DNA of 64,000 nucleotides from Mycobacterium shimoidei (GTDB lineage Bacteria; Actinomycetota; Actinomycetes; Mycobacteriales; Mycobacteriaceae): positions 310,001-374,000 of the forward strand of contig LQPU01000037.1 in the NCBI GenBank assembly GCA_002101905.1, given 5' to 3'. Shown here piece after piece: positions 1 to 9,316 of this stretch. The number at the start of each line of letters is the position of its first letter. Position 1 is the stretch's first letter. Under the pieces are notes generated by a model. That model ran no database searches. It was not told the origin of the DNA and saw only the letters and a program-made list of their open reading frames with translations. Position numbers and translations under genes: made by a program.

Positions 1-933
1 TCTGGCGCCATCGCCGCCGGCCTCGAACCGCTTGGATTGACCCGCCGCCCAAGGGATCTGGCCACCAAACAGGCTGCGGCCAGCGTCGGGCAGGTCGCCC
101 TGGTGAACTCCTGGAGCGCGGCGTTCGCTCGCTACCAGCGCACCGTCGGGCAGGTGCTGCTGAGCGCGCATGACATCGCAATGCGGGTGCAGCACACCAA
201 CGCCCAACGCACCCTGGATCGGCTGCGCGCCCTGCACGCGGTGGCGATCGTCAACGAGAACGACACCGTGGCCACCAACGAGATCCGTTTCGGCGACAAC
301 GATCGGCTCTCGGCTTTGGTGGCGCATCTGGTCGGCGCCGACGCGCTGGTACTACTGAGCGACATCGACGGGCTCTACGACTCCGACCCGCGCAAGGGAC
401 CGGCGAACTTCATCCCAGAAGTCACCGGCCCGGCCGACCTCGACGGCGTCGTCGCCGGGCAAAGCGGCCATCTGGGCACCGGTGGAATGGCGTCGAAGGT
501 GTCCGCGGCGATGCTGGCTGCTGACGCCGGGGTCCCGGTGTTGCTGGCGGCCGCCGCCGACGCGGCGACCGCGCTGACCGACGCCGCGGTGGGCACGGTG
601 TTCGCCGCGCGCCCCACCCGGATGTCGGCGCGCCGATTCTGGGTGCGCTATGCCGCGGAGTCGACCGGCTCGCTGACCCTCGATGACGGTGCGGTGCGTG
701 CGGTGCTGCGGCAGCGCCGCTCACTGCTGCCGGCGGGCATCACCGCGGTGTCCGGCCGCTTCCACGGCGGCGACGTCGTCGACATCTGCGCTCCGGACAC
801 CACCGTCGTGGCCCGCGGCGTGGTCGCCTACGACGCGGCTGAATTGACCACGATGCTCGGGCGGTCGACCTCCGACCTTCCTCCCGAATTGCGCCGACCC
901 GCCGTGCACGCCGACGACCTGGTCGCCGTCTAA
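1..933 (+). CDS. proB: Glutamate 5-kinase (gamma-glutamyl kinase), 5'-truncated by window edge
   Basis: Catalyses ATP-dependent phosphorylation of glutamate, the first step of proline synthesis; proA, the next enzyme, lies further on in the window. The reading frame is open from base 1 ([13 protein letters not shown]) and continues into the ProB-typical [12 protein letters not shown] stretch, so the TTG at 37 is internal and roughly the first 60 residues lie outside the window. Visible parts are the amino-acid-kinase domain ([17 protein letters not shown], the [13 protein letters not shown] nucleotide-site region, [12 protein letters not shown]) followed by a C-terminal PUA domain from about base 640 ([11 protein letters not shown] onward). 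Its stop overlaps the stop of the convergent TetR gene by a few bases. Confidence 0.96.
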   Translation, partial: SGAIAAGLEPLGLTRRPRDLATKQAAASVGQVALVNSWSAAFARYQRTVGQVLLSAHDIAMRVQHTNAQRTLDRLRALHAVAIVNENDTVATNEIRFGDNDRLSALVAHLVGADALVLLSDIDGLYDSDPRKGPANFIPEVTGPADLDGVVAGQSGHLGTGGMASKVSAAMLAADAGVPVLLAAAADAATALTDAAVGTVFAARPTRMSARRFWVRYAAESTGSLTLDDGAVRAVLRQRRSLLPAGITAVSGRFHGGDVVDICAPDTTVVARGVVAYDAAELTTMLGRSTSDLPPELRRPAVHADDLVAV

Positions 934-1568
934 GACGACGCTATCGGCTTCAGATACAACGCGCCCCAGACGATTTCGGTGAGCGCCTCGGCTAGCTCCG
1001 CATCGTACGAGGGCGGGTTGGGCGGCAGGTTCTGTTGACAGGCCCGCTCGACCATCCACGTCAGCGCACTGGCGGTGATGGCCGCCGGCAGCTCACGGCG
1101 AATGGAGCCGTCGGCCTGGCCGTCCTCGATCACCCGCGTCAATCGACCGGCGATGCCGGTGAGCAGCTCGCGATAGGTGGCGCCCACGATCGGGTCGTAA
1201 CCCGCCATCTCGTTCAGCGCGACAAGTACCGGTTGATGCTGGCGATAGGTGGCGATGATGCCGGCCATCGCGGCGCGAACATCGTCGGGATCGTGCCGCC
1301 AGGCAACGCCCCACCAGCGCTGGGCGCCCTCGGTCAGGTCGGCGAACACCTGACCGGCGAGCCGTCGCAGCAGATCGCCCTTGTCCTCGAAGTAGATGTA
1401 GAAGTTGGCGCGCGACATCCCCGCTTCGGCGGCCAGCCGATCCACGGACAACTCGGTGAAACTGGCGCCGGCGCGCATCAGACGTTCGGTGGCGTCGAGC
1501 AGCCGGCGCTCGATCTGTTCACGTCGTTCCTGCCGCTTGGCCTGCGGCTTTCGGGTCACTGACGGCAT
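930..1568 (-). CDS. TetR-family transcriptional regulator
   Basis: A 212-residue protein with a TetR N-terminal helix-turn-helix at about residues 40-65 ([20 protein letters not shown], then [13 protein letters not shown]), preceded by a basic tail ([16 protein letters not shown]). The C-terminal ligand-binding region is not recognisable to a specific subgroup. It is divergent from the P450 gene with only 58 bp between their starts, and that gap contains a perfect inverted repeat. The simplest reading is that it represses itself and the P450; the ligand is unknown. The ATG at 1566-1568 is taken as start. Confidence 0.9.
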   Translation of the reverse strand: MPSVTRKPQAKRQERREQIERRLLDATERLMRAGASFTELSVDRLAAEAGMSRANFYIYFEDKGDLLRRLAGQVFADLTEGAQRWWGVAWRHDPDDVRAAMAGIIATYRQHQPVLVALNEMAGYDPIVGATYRELLTGIAGRLTRVIEDGQADGSIRRELPAAITASALTWMVERACQQNLPPNPPSYDAELAEALTEIVWGALYLKPIASS

Positions 1569-1594
1569 ACGTCAAAGCGTAGCTGACATCTTGA

Positions 1595-1611
1595 CTAGAC
1601 ACTATGTCTAG
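1595..1611. promoter_or_regulatory. Putative TetR operator, 7-3-7 perfect inverted repeat
   Basis: The bases ctagaca / cta / tgtctag form a perfect 17-bp palindrome in the 58-bp divergent gap between the TetR gene and the P450 gene. A TTGACT (1591-1596) and a TATGGT (1615-1620) flank it with an 18-bp gap, and the P450 ATG follows 6 bases later. A repressor bound here would cover the P450 promoter, which may give a leaderless transcript. The operator role is inferred from position and symmetry. Confidence 0.65.
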
Positions 1612-1626
1612 ACCTATGGTCCCACC

Positions 1627-2886
1627 ATGACTGCGACGTCTGCCCCCGCCCGGACTTACGACCCGATCGATCTGTCCTCACGCGAGTTCTGGTCCACCAC
1701 CGCCGCCGAACGGGAACGCACGTTCGCCGTGCTGCGGGCCGAACGCCCGGTGAGCTGGCATCCGCCGGTCGAAGACGCCATGTTGAACGATCCCGACGAC
1801 CCCGGTTTTTGGGCGATCACCCGGCACGCCGACATCGTCACGGTGAGCCGCACCAACGAGGTGTTCTTGTCCGGCAAGGGTGTGATGTTCGAGAACTATC
1901 CGGAAGAGCTGCTCGAAAGCACGCAGTCCTTTCTGGCCATGGATCCGCCCCGGCACACCCTGCTGCGCAAACTGGCCAGCGCCGCGTTTACCCCTCGGCA
2001 GGTCAGGCGTATCGAGGACTCGATCAAGGCGAACGCCAAGACGATCGTCGAAGAACTGCGGGCGGCCGGCGGCGGCGTCGACTTCGTCGAGCACTGCGCC
2101 AAGGAACTGCCCCTTCGCACGCTGTCGGACATGATGGGAATTCCGGACTCCGAGCGCGTGCAGGTCGCCCACACCGCGGACGCTTTGGTGTCGACTAATG
2201 ACCCGGTCTTTCTCGACGGCCGCAACCCGATGGAAGTCATGTTCGAAAGCGTGACGTATCTGCATCAGGTTGCCGGCGCGCTGGCCGCCGAGCGACGCGA
2301 ACACCCGCGGGACGATCTGTTCAGCAGCCTGGTGAACACCGAGGTCGACGGCGATCGGCTCACGGACGCCGACGTCGCCGCGTACTTCGTGTTGCTTGCT
2401 GTGGCCGGTAACGACACCACCCGGCAGACCACCAGCCACGCGCTCAAGGCGCTGACCGACTTTCCCGAACAACGAGCATGGCTGCTGCAAGATTTCGACA
2501 ACCGCATCGGCACCGCGGTAGAGGAGTTCATTCGCTACGCCACCCCGGTGATGACCTTCCGACGCACGGCTGCAACCGATTACGAGCTGGGCGGGCAGAC
2601 CATCCGCGCGGGCGAGAAAGTGGTGATGTTCTATGCGTCGGGCAACCGGGACGAGGCGGTGTTCGACTCCCCGGACCGCTTCGACTTGAGCCGGGACCCC
2701 AACCCGCATGTCGGTTTCGGCGGCGGCGGACAGCATTACTGCCTGGGGACACATGTGGCGCGCGCGCAATTGCGCGCCATCTTCGGGGAGCTGCTGCGAC
2801 AGCTGCCGGATATCGAGGCCGGCGAGCCGGAGTACCTGGCGGGCAACTTCATCCACGGTATCCGGAGCATGCCCTGCACCTTCTGA
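1627..2886 (+). CDS. Cytochrome P450
   Basis: A 419-residue soluble heme-thiolate monooxygenase. Seen in sequence: I-helix oxygen-binding motif AGNDTT at residues 260-265, K-helix ExxR at E300-R303 (EFIR), and heme-binding loop FGGGGQHYCLGTH with the proximal ligand Cys372. The substrate-recognition start (MDPPRHTLLRKLASAAFTPR) resembles actinobacterial CYPs of the CYP124/125/142 neighbourhood, which act on sterol or fatty side chains, but subfamily and substrate cannot be set from sequence alone. No ferredoxin or ferredoxin reductase is adjacent. Divergent from a TetR gene across a palindromic operator. Its TGA directly abuts the stop of the convergent sirtuin. Confidence 0.95.
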   Translation: MTATSAPARTYDPIDLSSREFWSTTAAERERTFAVLRAERPVSWHPPVEDAMLNDPDDPGFWAITRHADIVTVSRTNEVFLSGKGVMFENYPEELLESTQSFLAMDPPRHTLLRKLASAAFTPRQVRRIEDSIKANAKTIVEELRAAGGGVDFVEHCAKELPLRTLSDMMGIPDSERVQVAHTADALVSTNDPVFLDGRNPMEVMFESVTYLHQVAGALAAERREHPRDDLFSSLVNTEVDGDRLTDADVAAYFVLLAVAGNDTTRQTTSHALKALTDFPEQRAWLLQDFDNRIGTAVEEFIRYATPVMTFRRTAATDYELGGQTIRAGEKVVMFYASGNRDEAVFDSPDRFDLSRDPNPHVGFGGGGQHYCLGTHVARAQLRAIFGELLRQLPDIEAGEPEYLAGNFIHGIRSMPCTF

Positions 2887-3744
2887 TCAGGGCACGCCCG
2901 CCGGCGACAGCTCGTCGACCAGCAGTACCAGCAACTCCGAGCAACCGCCGTCGATTTTGACGGTGGCAAGGCTGTCGCCGCGGGTGGGGCCGCGGTTGAC
3001 GATGGCGATCGGGATGCCGCGCGCCGCGGCGTGCCGTACGAACCGATAACCGGAGAACACGGTCAGCGACGACCCGGCCACCAGCAGCGCTTCCGCGCTG
3101 TCAACCAATGAAAACGCTTGTGCTACACGCTCTTTCGGCACATTCTCGCCGAAGTAGACGATATCGGGTTTGAGCATGCCGCCGCAGGACGGGCAGTCGA
3201 CATAGCGGAAAGACCCGGTGTCGGCGACGACGGCGTCGGCATCCGGCGCCACCGCCAGTCCGCCCACCGCCTCGGCGCGCTCGATGGAGCCGGGGTTGAG
3301 CGCTTCCAGCCGATCGGCCAGTGCTGCGCGGCTCATGGTGTGACCGCAGGCCAGGCACACCACCTGCGCGTACGTTCCATGCAGATTGACGACGGTTCGG
3401 CTGCCGGCCTTGGTGTGCAACAGGTCGACGTTCTGGGTGATCACCCCGGTCACCACCCCGGCTGCTTCCAGTGCGGTCAGCGCGCGATGTCCGGCGTTGG
3501 GCCTGGTGTCGTCCATACGTCGCCAGCCGACGTGGTTGCGTGCCCAATACCGTTGCCGGAACACCGGATCGGAGGTGAATTGGCGGATCGTCATCGGATT
3601 GCTCGGCGGCGAATCGGGCCCGCGGTAGTCGGGGATGCCCGAATCGGTGGAAATTCCGGCGCCGGTCAACACCGCCACCCGACGACCGGTCAGGCAGGCG
3701 ACCAGTTCGGGAGATTCCACGCAGTCGAGGATAGGCGCGGACAC
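2887..3744 (-). CDS. NAD-dependent protein deacylase, Sir2 family (class II / SIRT4-like)
   Basis: A 285-residue sirtuin that removes acyl groups from lysines using NAD, releasing nicotinamide. Motifs in order: GAGISTDSGIPDYRGP (NAD-binding), TQNVDLLHTKAG with the expected catalytic-region NVD, LHGTY containing the catalytic His, two zinc-binding CxxC pairs (CLACG and CPSCG), and the GSSLTVFSGYRF and IVNRGPTRGD NAD-site segments. The NVDLLH and DIVYFGENVP signatures fit the class II sirtuins. The start is a GTG at 3742-3744 with GAGG a few bases upstream. It lies 7 bp downstream of the cysteine hydrolase on the same strand, probably in one transcript. Confidence 0.93.
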   Translation of the reverse strand: MSAPILDCVESPELVACLTGRRVAVLTGAGISTDSGIPDYRGPDSPPSNPMTIRQFTSDPVFRQRYWARNHVGWRRMDDTRPNAGHRALTALEAAGVVTGVITQNVDLLHTKAGSRTVVNLHGTYAQVVCLACGHTMSRAALADRLEALNPGSIERAEAVGGLAVAPDADAVVADTGSFRYVDCPSCGGMLKPDIVYFGENVPKERVAQAFSLVDSAEALLVAGSSLTVFSGYRFVRHAAARGIPIAIVNRGPTRGDSLATVKIDGGCSELLVLLVDELSPAGVP

Positions 3745-3751
3745 CTACGCC

Positions 3752-4288
3752 TCATAGGCAGTGCGCTGCCGTGGTGAGTTCGGCGTCCATGTTGGACTTC
3801 ATCATCTTCAGCGCGGCGGCACCCAGTTCGTCGTCAATGTGGGCGACGGCGTCTTTGGGAATCACGACCGGCATGTGCCGGATGTAAGCGTCCAGTGCGC
3901 TGTAGAGGACACACTGCTCGGTGACTTGCCCGGTGAGGATCAATCGCTTGGTCTCGAGGCGGTTCAGCAGGTATGCCAGCGACGTCGAATAGAAAACACT
4001 GTGGCGCACTTTGGTGACGATGCGGCTGCCCTTCGTCGGCACGAACGGCTCGACCAGATCGGGCCGTTTGCCGTTGAGCGCAGAGCGGACAATGTCGGAG
4101 AACTCGGCGGTGAAATCACCGTGGTTGTCATTGACATAAACCAGGTCGACCGCATCGGTCTCACGCGCCCGTTGGATGAGGTCGGAAAGCGGGTCAACGA
4201 TCTTCTCGACGTTGGCGGTCAGCACCTCTGCGTCGGGATGGTCGTAGTCGTTCAGCATGTCGATCACGAGGACCGCGGTATCGCTCAT
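3752..4288 (-). CDS. Isochorismatase-family cysteine hydrolase
   Basis: A 178-residue hydrolase of the isochorismatase/nicotinamidase superfamily. Visible catalytic elements are the Asp in VLVIDMLNDY near the N-terminus, the Lys in IVTKVRHSVF, and the nucleophile Cys in GQVTEQCVLYSALDAY. The Asp-His-His metal site of true PncA nicotinamidases is not evident; the corresponding segment reads VYVNDNHGDF, so the substrate is not assigned. The start at 4288 (MSDTAVLVID) is preferred because conservation begins there; an upstream ATG at 4348 would add 20 residues of unlikely sequence. It precedes the sirtuin gene by 7 bp. Together with NadE further on, this gives a loose NAD-metabolism theme, but only as inference. 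Confidence 0.85.
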   Translation of the reverse strand: MSDTAVLVIDMLNDYDHPDAEVLTANVEKIVDPLSDLIQRARETDAVDLVYVNDNHGDFTAEFSDIVRSALNGKRPDLVEPFVPTKGSRIVTKVRHSVFYSTSLAYLLNRLETKRLILTGQVTEQCVLYSALDAYIRHMPVVIPKDAVAHIDDELGAAALKMMKSNMDAELTTAAHCL

Positions 4289-4668
4289 GACAGCAGTGAT
4301 ACCCGCTGGCGCCGCGTTGACACCCGCGGAGTTCGACGCCTCGAGCATGCTATTAAGAATCAGCCAGATCGAAAATCGCTACAGCGTTGCTAAGTCGATC
4401 GACCTGCTCCAATTTTGTTCACGAGAAGTTCATAACTACCACCTAAACCGGTTATCACGCGGGCCGGGTCGACGCCGTAGGTGGTTTGCTGGCGGTGAAT
4501 CTTGGCGGTTCGGTGGGTGTTGTTGGGCCGGTCTGTCCGACCGCGATGTCACATATGGTCCCGGTAGAGGTCGTGTTCGTCGCGGGCTCGGCTTTCTGAT
4601 CTGTGCAATCGCGAATTAGATTGCGGCAGTGGAGAAGTCGATCCGCCCAGACAGTGGACAGAAAGCTG
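4289..4668. other. Intergenic region, no convincing gene
   Basis: A 380-bp gap between the divergent cysteine hydrolase and the first PPE gene. Its composition is more AT-rich around 4380-4445 (for example attttgttcac) than the flanks, which fits a promoter region for the PPE genes. No ORF with good coding features, tRNA or clear repeat is seen. Open frames here are short and lack conserved motifs. Confidence 0.5.
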
Positions 4669-5862
4669 ATGCTGGATTTCGGCGCCCTACCGCCCGAGGT
4701 TAATTCGGCCCGGATTTATGCCGGTCCTGGCTCCGCCCCCATGATGGCGGCGGCTTCCGCCTGGCAGGCGCTCGCGGGCCAACTGGAATCCGCCGCGCGG
4801 GGGTATTCCGCGGTGATCTCGGGCCTGCACGGCGAGGATTGGTTGGGCAACGCGTCCAACGCGATGGCCGATGCCGTTGCGCCCTACGTGGAGTGGCTCT
4901 CCGTGGCGGCGGCGCAGGCGGAGGAGGCGGCCTTTCAGGCCCGGGCCGCCGCGGCCGCCTACGAGGCGGCGTATGCGGAGACGGTGCCGCCGCCGCTGGT
5001 CACCGCCAACCGCGCCGAGTACGCAGCGCTGGTTGCCACCAACATTTTCGGGCAGAACACCACGCAGATCGCGGCTAGCGAAGCGGCCTACGCCGAAATG
5101 TGGGCACAGGATGCCCGCGCGATGTACGGGTATGCGACATCGTCGAGCGCGGCGACAAACTTGACGCGTTTCGGCGAGCCGCCGCCGATCACCAATGCCG
5201 CCGCCCAGCCCTTGCAGGCGGCGGCGGTGGCCCAAGCCGGTGCGACCGCAGCGGGCACCCATTCTCAGAACGCCCTGTCGGAGCTGATGTCGACCGTTCC
5301 GCAGCAGCTGCAGGCGCTGTCGACGGCGGGTTCGTCCGGTGACGCGGCCTCGACGGACCCATGGTCGTCGCTGCTGACCGCCTTCAGCAACTTCAATACC
5401 CTCACCGGGCCGACAAGCCTCGGCAACGGCATCAGCCGCACAGTCACCTCGGCGGGCAGCTTCGGAAGCGGGCTTTTCAGAGCTAGCGTCCAGTCCGCGG
5501 GGGCGTCACCAGCCGCGCCACACGTGGCACCGAGTGGGGCGGTGGCCGCCGGGGCCAAGACGTTGGCTTCAGAAGTCGCTCGCGGCCCAGTACTCGCCAG
5601 TGTGGGCCGGGCTGCACCGATCGGCGCATTGACGGTTCCGCCCAGCTGGGCGTCGGCGACTCCGGTGGCCAGTGCGGTCGAGGTGCCGCAGTGGATGTCA
5701 GAGACCGATCTGGGTGCTGTCGCGGAGGGAGGCGGCGCCGGCGCCGCTCCGGTAGCCGGCATGGGCCCGCTGGCGGGCATGGCGGCGCGTCCCACGGTCA
5801 GCAGCGTGTTGCGCGTCGCGCCTCGCCAATTCAGGATGCCCCGCCCGGCGATCGGCGGATAG
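4669..5862 (+). CDS. PPE family protein, PPE-SVP subgroup
   Basis: A 397-residue PPE protein. The start at 4669 gives the classic N-terminus [13 protein letters not shown] and is preceded by gaaag; the longer upstream frame adds non-PPE sequence. The PPE domain covers about residues 1-160, with the WxG turn in [12 protein letters not shown] and the conserved [15 protein letters not shown] helix end. The C-terminal half carries a SVP-type motif (ALTVPPSW) and ends in [16 protein letters not shown] proteins are typical ESX-5 substrates displayed at the cell surface, which is family knowledge. No PE gene lies next to it; the neighbour is a second PPE of identical length, 69 bp downstream, evidently a tandem duplicate. 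Confidence 0.95.
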   Translation: MLDFGALPPEVNSARIYAGPGSAPMMAAASAWQALAGQLESAARGYSAVISGLHGEDWLGNASNAMADAVAPYVEWLSVAAAQAEEAAFQARAAAAAYEAAYAETVPPPLVTANRAEYAALVATNIFGQNTTQIAASEAAYAEMWAQDARAMYGYATSSSAATNLTRFGEPPPITNAAAQPLQAAAVAQAGATAAGTHSQNALSELMSTVPQQLQALSTAGSSGDAASTDPWSSLLTAFSNFNTLTGPTSLGNGISRTVTSAGSFGSGLFRASVQSAGASPAAPHVAPSGAVAAGAKTLASEVARGPVLASVGRAAPIGALTVPPSWASATPVASAVEVPQWMSETDLGAVAEGGGAGAAPVAGMGPLAGMAARPTVSSVLRVAPRQFRMPRPAIGG

Positions 5863-5931
5863 CGGTATTCATCGCGACCCTCTAGGCGTCGACGGCGCCG
5901 TCGGCGCCGGCTGCTTGCGAAAGGAACGCTG

Positions 5932-7125
5932 ATGTTTGATTTCGGGGCGTTGCCGCCCGAGATCAACTCGGCGCGAATGTATGCCGGCCCGGGCTCGGGT
6001 CCGATGATGGCGGCGGCCTCGGCCTGGGACGCACTGGCCGGACAATTGGAACTGTTCGCGGCCGGTTACTCCGAGGTGGTCTCGGGGCTGCATGGCGAAA
6101 GTTGGCTGGGGCCGGCATCGATCGCGATGGCCGCGGCGGCCGCACCGTACGTGACATGGGCAGCGACAGCGGCCGTGCAGGCCCAGCAGACAGCCAACCA
6201 GGCCCGGGCGGCGGCAGGCGCCTACGAGGCCGCATTCGCTGCGACGGTGCCGCCCGCGGTGGTGGCGGAAAACCGCATTCAGTTGGCGATGCTGGTCGCG
6301 ACGAATTTCTTCGGGCAGAACACGCCGGCCATCGCCGCGACCGAGGCTGCCTACGCCGAGATGTGGGCACAGGACGCCGCGGCGATGTACGGCTACGCGG
6401 CATCGGCGTCGACGGCGGCCACGCTGACGCCGTTCAGTGAGCCGCCGCAGACCACCACTCCCGCCGCTGAATCCGGTCAGGCCGCCGCGGTGGCGCAAGC
6501 CGCCGGCAGCTCGTCCACCGGACAGGTTCAGGGCTCTCTGTCGGGGCTGATGTCGGCAGTGCCGCACCAGCTGCAATCCCTTGCCACGGCCGGCTCTTCC
6601 GCCGGATCCGGCGCACCGGGATCACCGGGAGCCTCGTCACCGATCGTCAGCGCATTCAGCGCCATCAATGCCCTTACCGGACCGCTCAATCCGGTCTGGC
6701 AGACGTCCTTCTCCGTGGCACAGTGGGGCAACTTCGGGACAGGGCTGCGCTTGGCCGAACTGCAGGCGGCCAAAGCCGCCGCCAAGGCGGCTCCCACCGC
6801 CGTGCCCGCGGAAGCGGTCACCGGAGGCGGTCGCGCCGCCGTGTTTGCGAGTGCGCACAATGCCGAGCAGGTGGGCAGGCTGTCGGTTCCGCAGACCTGG
6901 ACCGCGGCGGCGCCGTCGGCCGGCCCTGCCGCGGAGCCGGTGAGTTCGGCGGGCTCGGGTTTCCGGGTTCTGCCTGCTTGGGCGGCACATCCGCCGGCCA
7001 ATGCGCCGAGCGCCGTGCCGGCCATTGGGCCGATCACCAACGGCGCAGGCAGTCGCGGCGGCAATGCGGTCTTCCGGATGCGGGACCGCCGTTTCCGGAT
7101 GCCTCGTCCCGCCGTCGGCGGGTAG
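5932..7125 (+). CDS. PPE family protein, PPE-SVP subgroup (tandem paralogue)
   Basis: A 397-residue paralogue of the preceding PPE gene. It starts [13 protein letters not shown], with aaagga upstream of the ATG at a good distance. The PPE domain is at about 1-165 ([27 protein letters not shown]), the SVP-type motif is RLSVPQTW near residue 320, and the C-terminus is [10 protein letters not shown], nearly the same as its neighbour. The middle is an Ala/Gly/Ser/Pro-rich variable region. Likely exported through a type VII system and possibly co-transcribed with the first PPE gene. A 12-bp palindrome (gacggcgccgtc, 5891-5902) sits in the gap between them. Confidence 0.95.
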   Translation: MFDFGALPPEINSARMYAGPGSGPMMAAASAWDALAGQLELFAAGYSEVVSGLHGESWLGPASIAMAAAAAPYVTWAATAAVQAQQTANQARAAAGAYEAAFAATVPPAVVAENRIQLAMLVATNFFGQNTPAIAATEAAYAEMWAQDAAAMYGYAASASTAATLTPFSEPPQTTTPAAESGQAAAVAQAAGSSSTGQVQGSLSGLMSAVPHQLQSLATAGSSAGSGAPGSPGASSPIVSAFSAINALTGPLNPVWQTSFSVAQWGNFGTGLRLAELQAAKAAAKAAPTAVPAEAVTGGGRAAVFASAHNAEQVGRLSVPQTWTAAAPSAGPAAEPVSSAGSGFRVLPAWAAHPPANAPSAVPAIGPITNGAGSRGGNAVFRMRDRRFRMPRPAVGG

Positions 7126-7165
7126 TGCTGCGCTAACCGCCGACCGCCAGGGACAATGGCGAGTG

Positions 7166-9208
7166 ATGGACTTTTATAACGCCTACAGCCAGGGATTTGT
7201 CCGGGTTGCCGCATGCACGCATCGCACGGTGATCGCTGAGCCGGCCGCCAACGCAGCCTCGGTGCTCCGGCTCGCCCGTGAGTGTCACGAGGACGGCGTC
7301 GCGCTGGCCGTTTTCCCGGAACTGACGCTGTCCGGCTACTCCATCGAGGACATCCTGCTGCAAGATGTGCTGCTCGGCGCCGTCGAGGAGGCCCTGTTCG
7401 AGCTCGTCAAGGCTTCGGCGGAATTGTTACCGGTGCTGGTGGTCGGCGCGCCGCTGCGTCACGGGCACCGCATCTACAACACCGCCGTCGTCATCCATCG
7501 CGGTGCGGTGTTGGGCGTGGCGCCCAAGTCGTATCTGCCTACCTATCGGGAGTTCTACGAGCAGCGCCAGCTCGCGGCGGGCGACGACGAGCGCGGAACG
7601 ATCAGCATCCGGGACATCCGGGCCCCGTTCGGCGCGGACCTGCTGTTCGCCGCGTCCGATGTGCCCGGCTTCGTGCTGCACGTGGAAATCTGTGAAGACA
7701 TGTTCGTGCCGGTGCCACCGAGCGCCCAGGCGGCGCTGGCAGGTGCGACGGTGCTGGCAAACCTGTCCGGGAGCCCCATAACGATTGGTCGCGCCGACGA
7801 CCGCTGTCTGCTGGCCCGGTCGGCGTCGTCGCGTTGTCTGGCCGCTTACGTCTACGCCGCCGCCGGTGAAGGGGAGTCGACGACTGACCTGGCATGGGAC
7901 GGCCAGACCATGATCTGGGAAAACGGCGTGCTGTTGGCCTCTTCGGAGCGGTTCGGCAAGGGCGAGCGGTGCAGCGTCGCCGATGTCGACATCGAACTGC
8001 TTCGCTCCGAGCGTCTGCGGATGGGCACTTTCGACGACAACCGGCGCCACCATCGGGAACTGACGGAGTCGTTCCGGCGCATCGAATTCCGGCTGGATCC
8101 ACCGGCCGGTGACATCGGGCTGCGGCGTGAGATCGAGCGATTCCCGTTCGTGCCGGCCGATCCCGAGCGCCTGGAACAGGACTGCTACGAGGCCTACAAC
8201 ATCCAAGTCGCCGGTCTCGAGCAGCGCATGCGGGCACTGAACTACCCGAAGCTCGTCATCGGGGTTTCCGGTGGGCTGGATTCCACCCACGCGCTGATCG
8301 TGGCCGCACGTGCGTTGGATCGCGAGGAGCGGCCGCGCAGCGACATCCTGGCGTTCACACTGCCTGGGTTCGCCACCGGAGAACGCACCAAACGCAACGC
8401 GATCGAGCTCTGCCGCGCCCTCGGCGTCACCTTCTCCGAAATCGACATCACCGAAACCGCACAGCTGATGCTCAAGGAGATCGATCACCCGTTTTCTCGC
8501 GGCGAGAAGGTTTACGATGTCACGTTTGAGAACGTGCAGGCCGGCCTGCGCACCGATTACCTGTTCCGCCTGGCCAACCAACGCGGTGGCATCGTGCTGG
8601 GAACCGGTGATCTATCAGAGCTCGGGCTGGGGTGGTCCACCTACGGGGTGGGCGACCAGATGTCCCACTACAACGTCAACGCCGGAGTGCCCAAGACACT
8701 GATCCAGCACCTGATCCGCTGGGTGATTTCGTCTGGGCAATTCGACTCCGATGTCACCGACGTGCTGCAGTCGGTGCTGGACACCGAGATCACCCCGGAG
8801 CTGATCCCCAGCGGTGAAGAGGAACAGCTGCAAAGCAGCGAAGCGAAGGTCGGGCCCTTTGCGCTGCAAGACTTTTCACTGTTCCACATCCTGCGGTTCG
8901 GATTCCGGCCGTCGAAGATCGCGTTTCTGGCGTGGCACGCGTGGAACGATCCGGAGCGCGGGATCTGGCCGCCCGGATTCCCGCAGGACAAACGGCCGTC
9001 GTACTCGCTCAAGGAGATTCGGCACTGGCTGCAGGTGTTCGTGCAGCGGTTCTACTCGTTCAGCCAATTCAAGCGCTCAGCGATGCCCAATGGGCCCAAG
9101 GTCTCGCACGGCGGTTCGCTCTCGCCGCGCGGGGATTGGCGTGCACCGTCGGACATGTCGGCTACGGCCTGGCTCGAGGAGATCGAGCGGGAGATCCCGG
9201 AGAATTAG
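7166..9208 (+). CDS. nadE: Glutamine-dependent NAD(+) synthetase
   Basis: Amidates nicotinic acid adenine dinucleotide to NAD using glutamine, the last step of NAD synthesis. The 680-residue length matches the mycobacterial two-domain enzyme. The N-terminal nitrilase-type glutaminase domain shows the Glu-Lys-Cys triad regions [25 protein letters not shown] and [10 protein letters not shown]. The C-terminal synthetase domain has the PP-loop [16 protein letters not shown] and [20 protein letters not shown]. The start [19 protein letters not shown] at 7166 fits the family; the upstream extension overlaps the PPE gene and is not coding. It is orthologous in position to Rv2438c, but separated from proB here by a six-gene insertion. 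Confidence 0.97.
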   Translation: MDFYNAYSQGFVRVAACTHRTVIAEPAANAASVLRLARECHEDGVALAVFPELTLSGYSIEDILLQDVLLGAVEEALFELVKASAELLPVLVVGAPLRHGHRIYNTAVVIHRGAVLGVAPKSYLPTYREFYEQRQLAAGDDERGTISIRDIRAPFGADLLFAASDVPGFVLHVEICEDMFVPVPPSAQAALAGATVLANLSGSPITIGRADDRCLLARSASSRCLAAYVYAAAGEGESTTDLAWDGQTMIWENGVLLASSERFGKGERCSVADVDIELLRSERLRMGTFDDNRRHHRELTESFRRIEFRLDPPAGDIGLRREIERFPFVPADPERLEQDCYEAYNIQVAGLEQRMRALNYPKLVIGVSGGLDSTHALIVAARALDREERPRSDILAFTLPGFATGERTKRNAIELCRALGVTFSEIDITETAQLMLKEIDHPFSRGEKVYDVTFENVQAGLRTDYLFRLANQRGGIVLGTGDLSELGLGWSTYGVGDQMSHYNVNAGVPKTLIQHLIRWVISSGQFDSDVTDVLQSVLDTEITPELIPSGEEEQLQSSEAKVGPFALQDFSLFHILRFGFRPSKIAFLAWHAWNDPERGIWPPGFPQDKRPSYSLKEIRHWLQVFVQRFYSFSQFKRSAMPNGPKVSHGGSLSPRGDWRAPSDMSATAWLEEIEREIPEN

Positions 9209-9218
9209 TGCGTTTACT

Positions 9219-9316
9219 TCGAGTGTGAAAATTCGGCATCGAATGTGAACGTAGAGCGGGATTTTCGCGGAAATCGCGCCCTGGATTCACGCTCGAATCC
9301 CTCAGTTCACACTCGA
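9219..9316. repeat. Long imperfect palindrome (98 bp) between convergent genes
   Basis: The whole gap between nadE and the convergent echA gene is one dyad centred between 9267 and 9268. The outer arms tcgagtgtgaa (9219-9229) and ttcacactcga (9306-9316) are perfectly complementary. Inner arms tcgaatgtgaa/ttcacgctcga and gattt/aaatc share the same centre, and about 34 of 49 base pairs match. The right arm ends exactly at the echA stop codon. It may act as a bidirectional terminator or be a dispersed intergenic repeat; the arm motif looks like one I have seen repeatedly between mycobacterial genes, but that is recollection, not a search. Confidence 0.8.

Noticed and set aside
2884..2889. TGATCA palindrome joining the stops of P450 and sirtuin, repeated at 53686-53691 and as TGAGCGCTCA at 52578-52587
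   Set aside because: Two convergent TGA stops placed side by side always give TGA...TCA symmetry, so this is not a separate signal.
3752..4288. Annotation of the cysteine hydrolase as nicotinamidase PncA
   Set aside because: The catalytic Cys is present, but the Asp-His-His metal-binding pattern of PncA is not seen.
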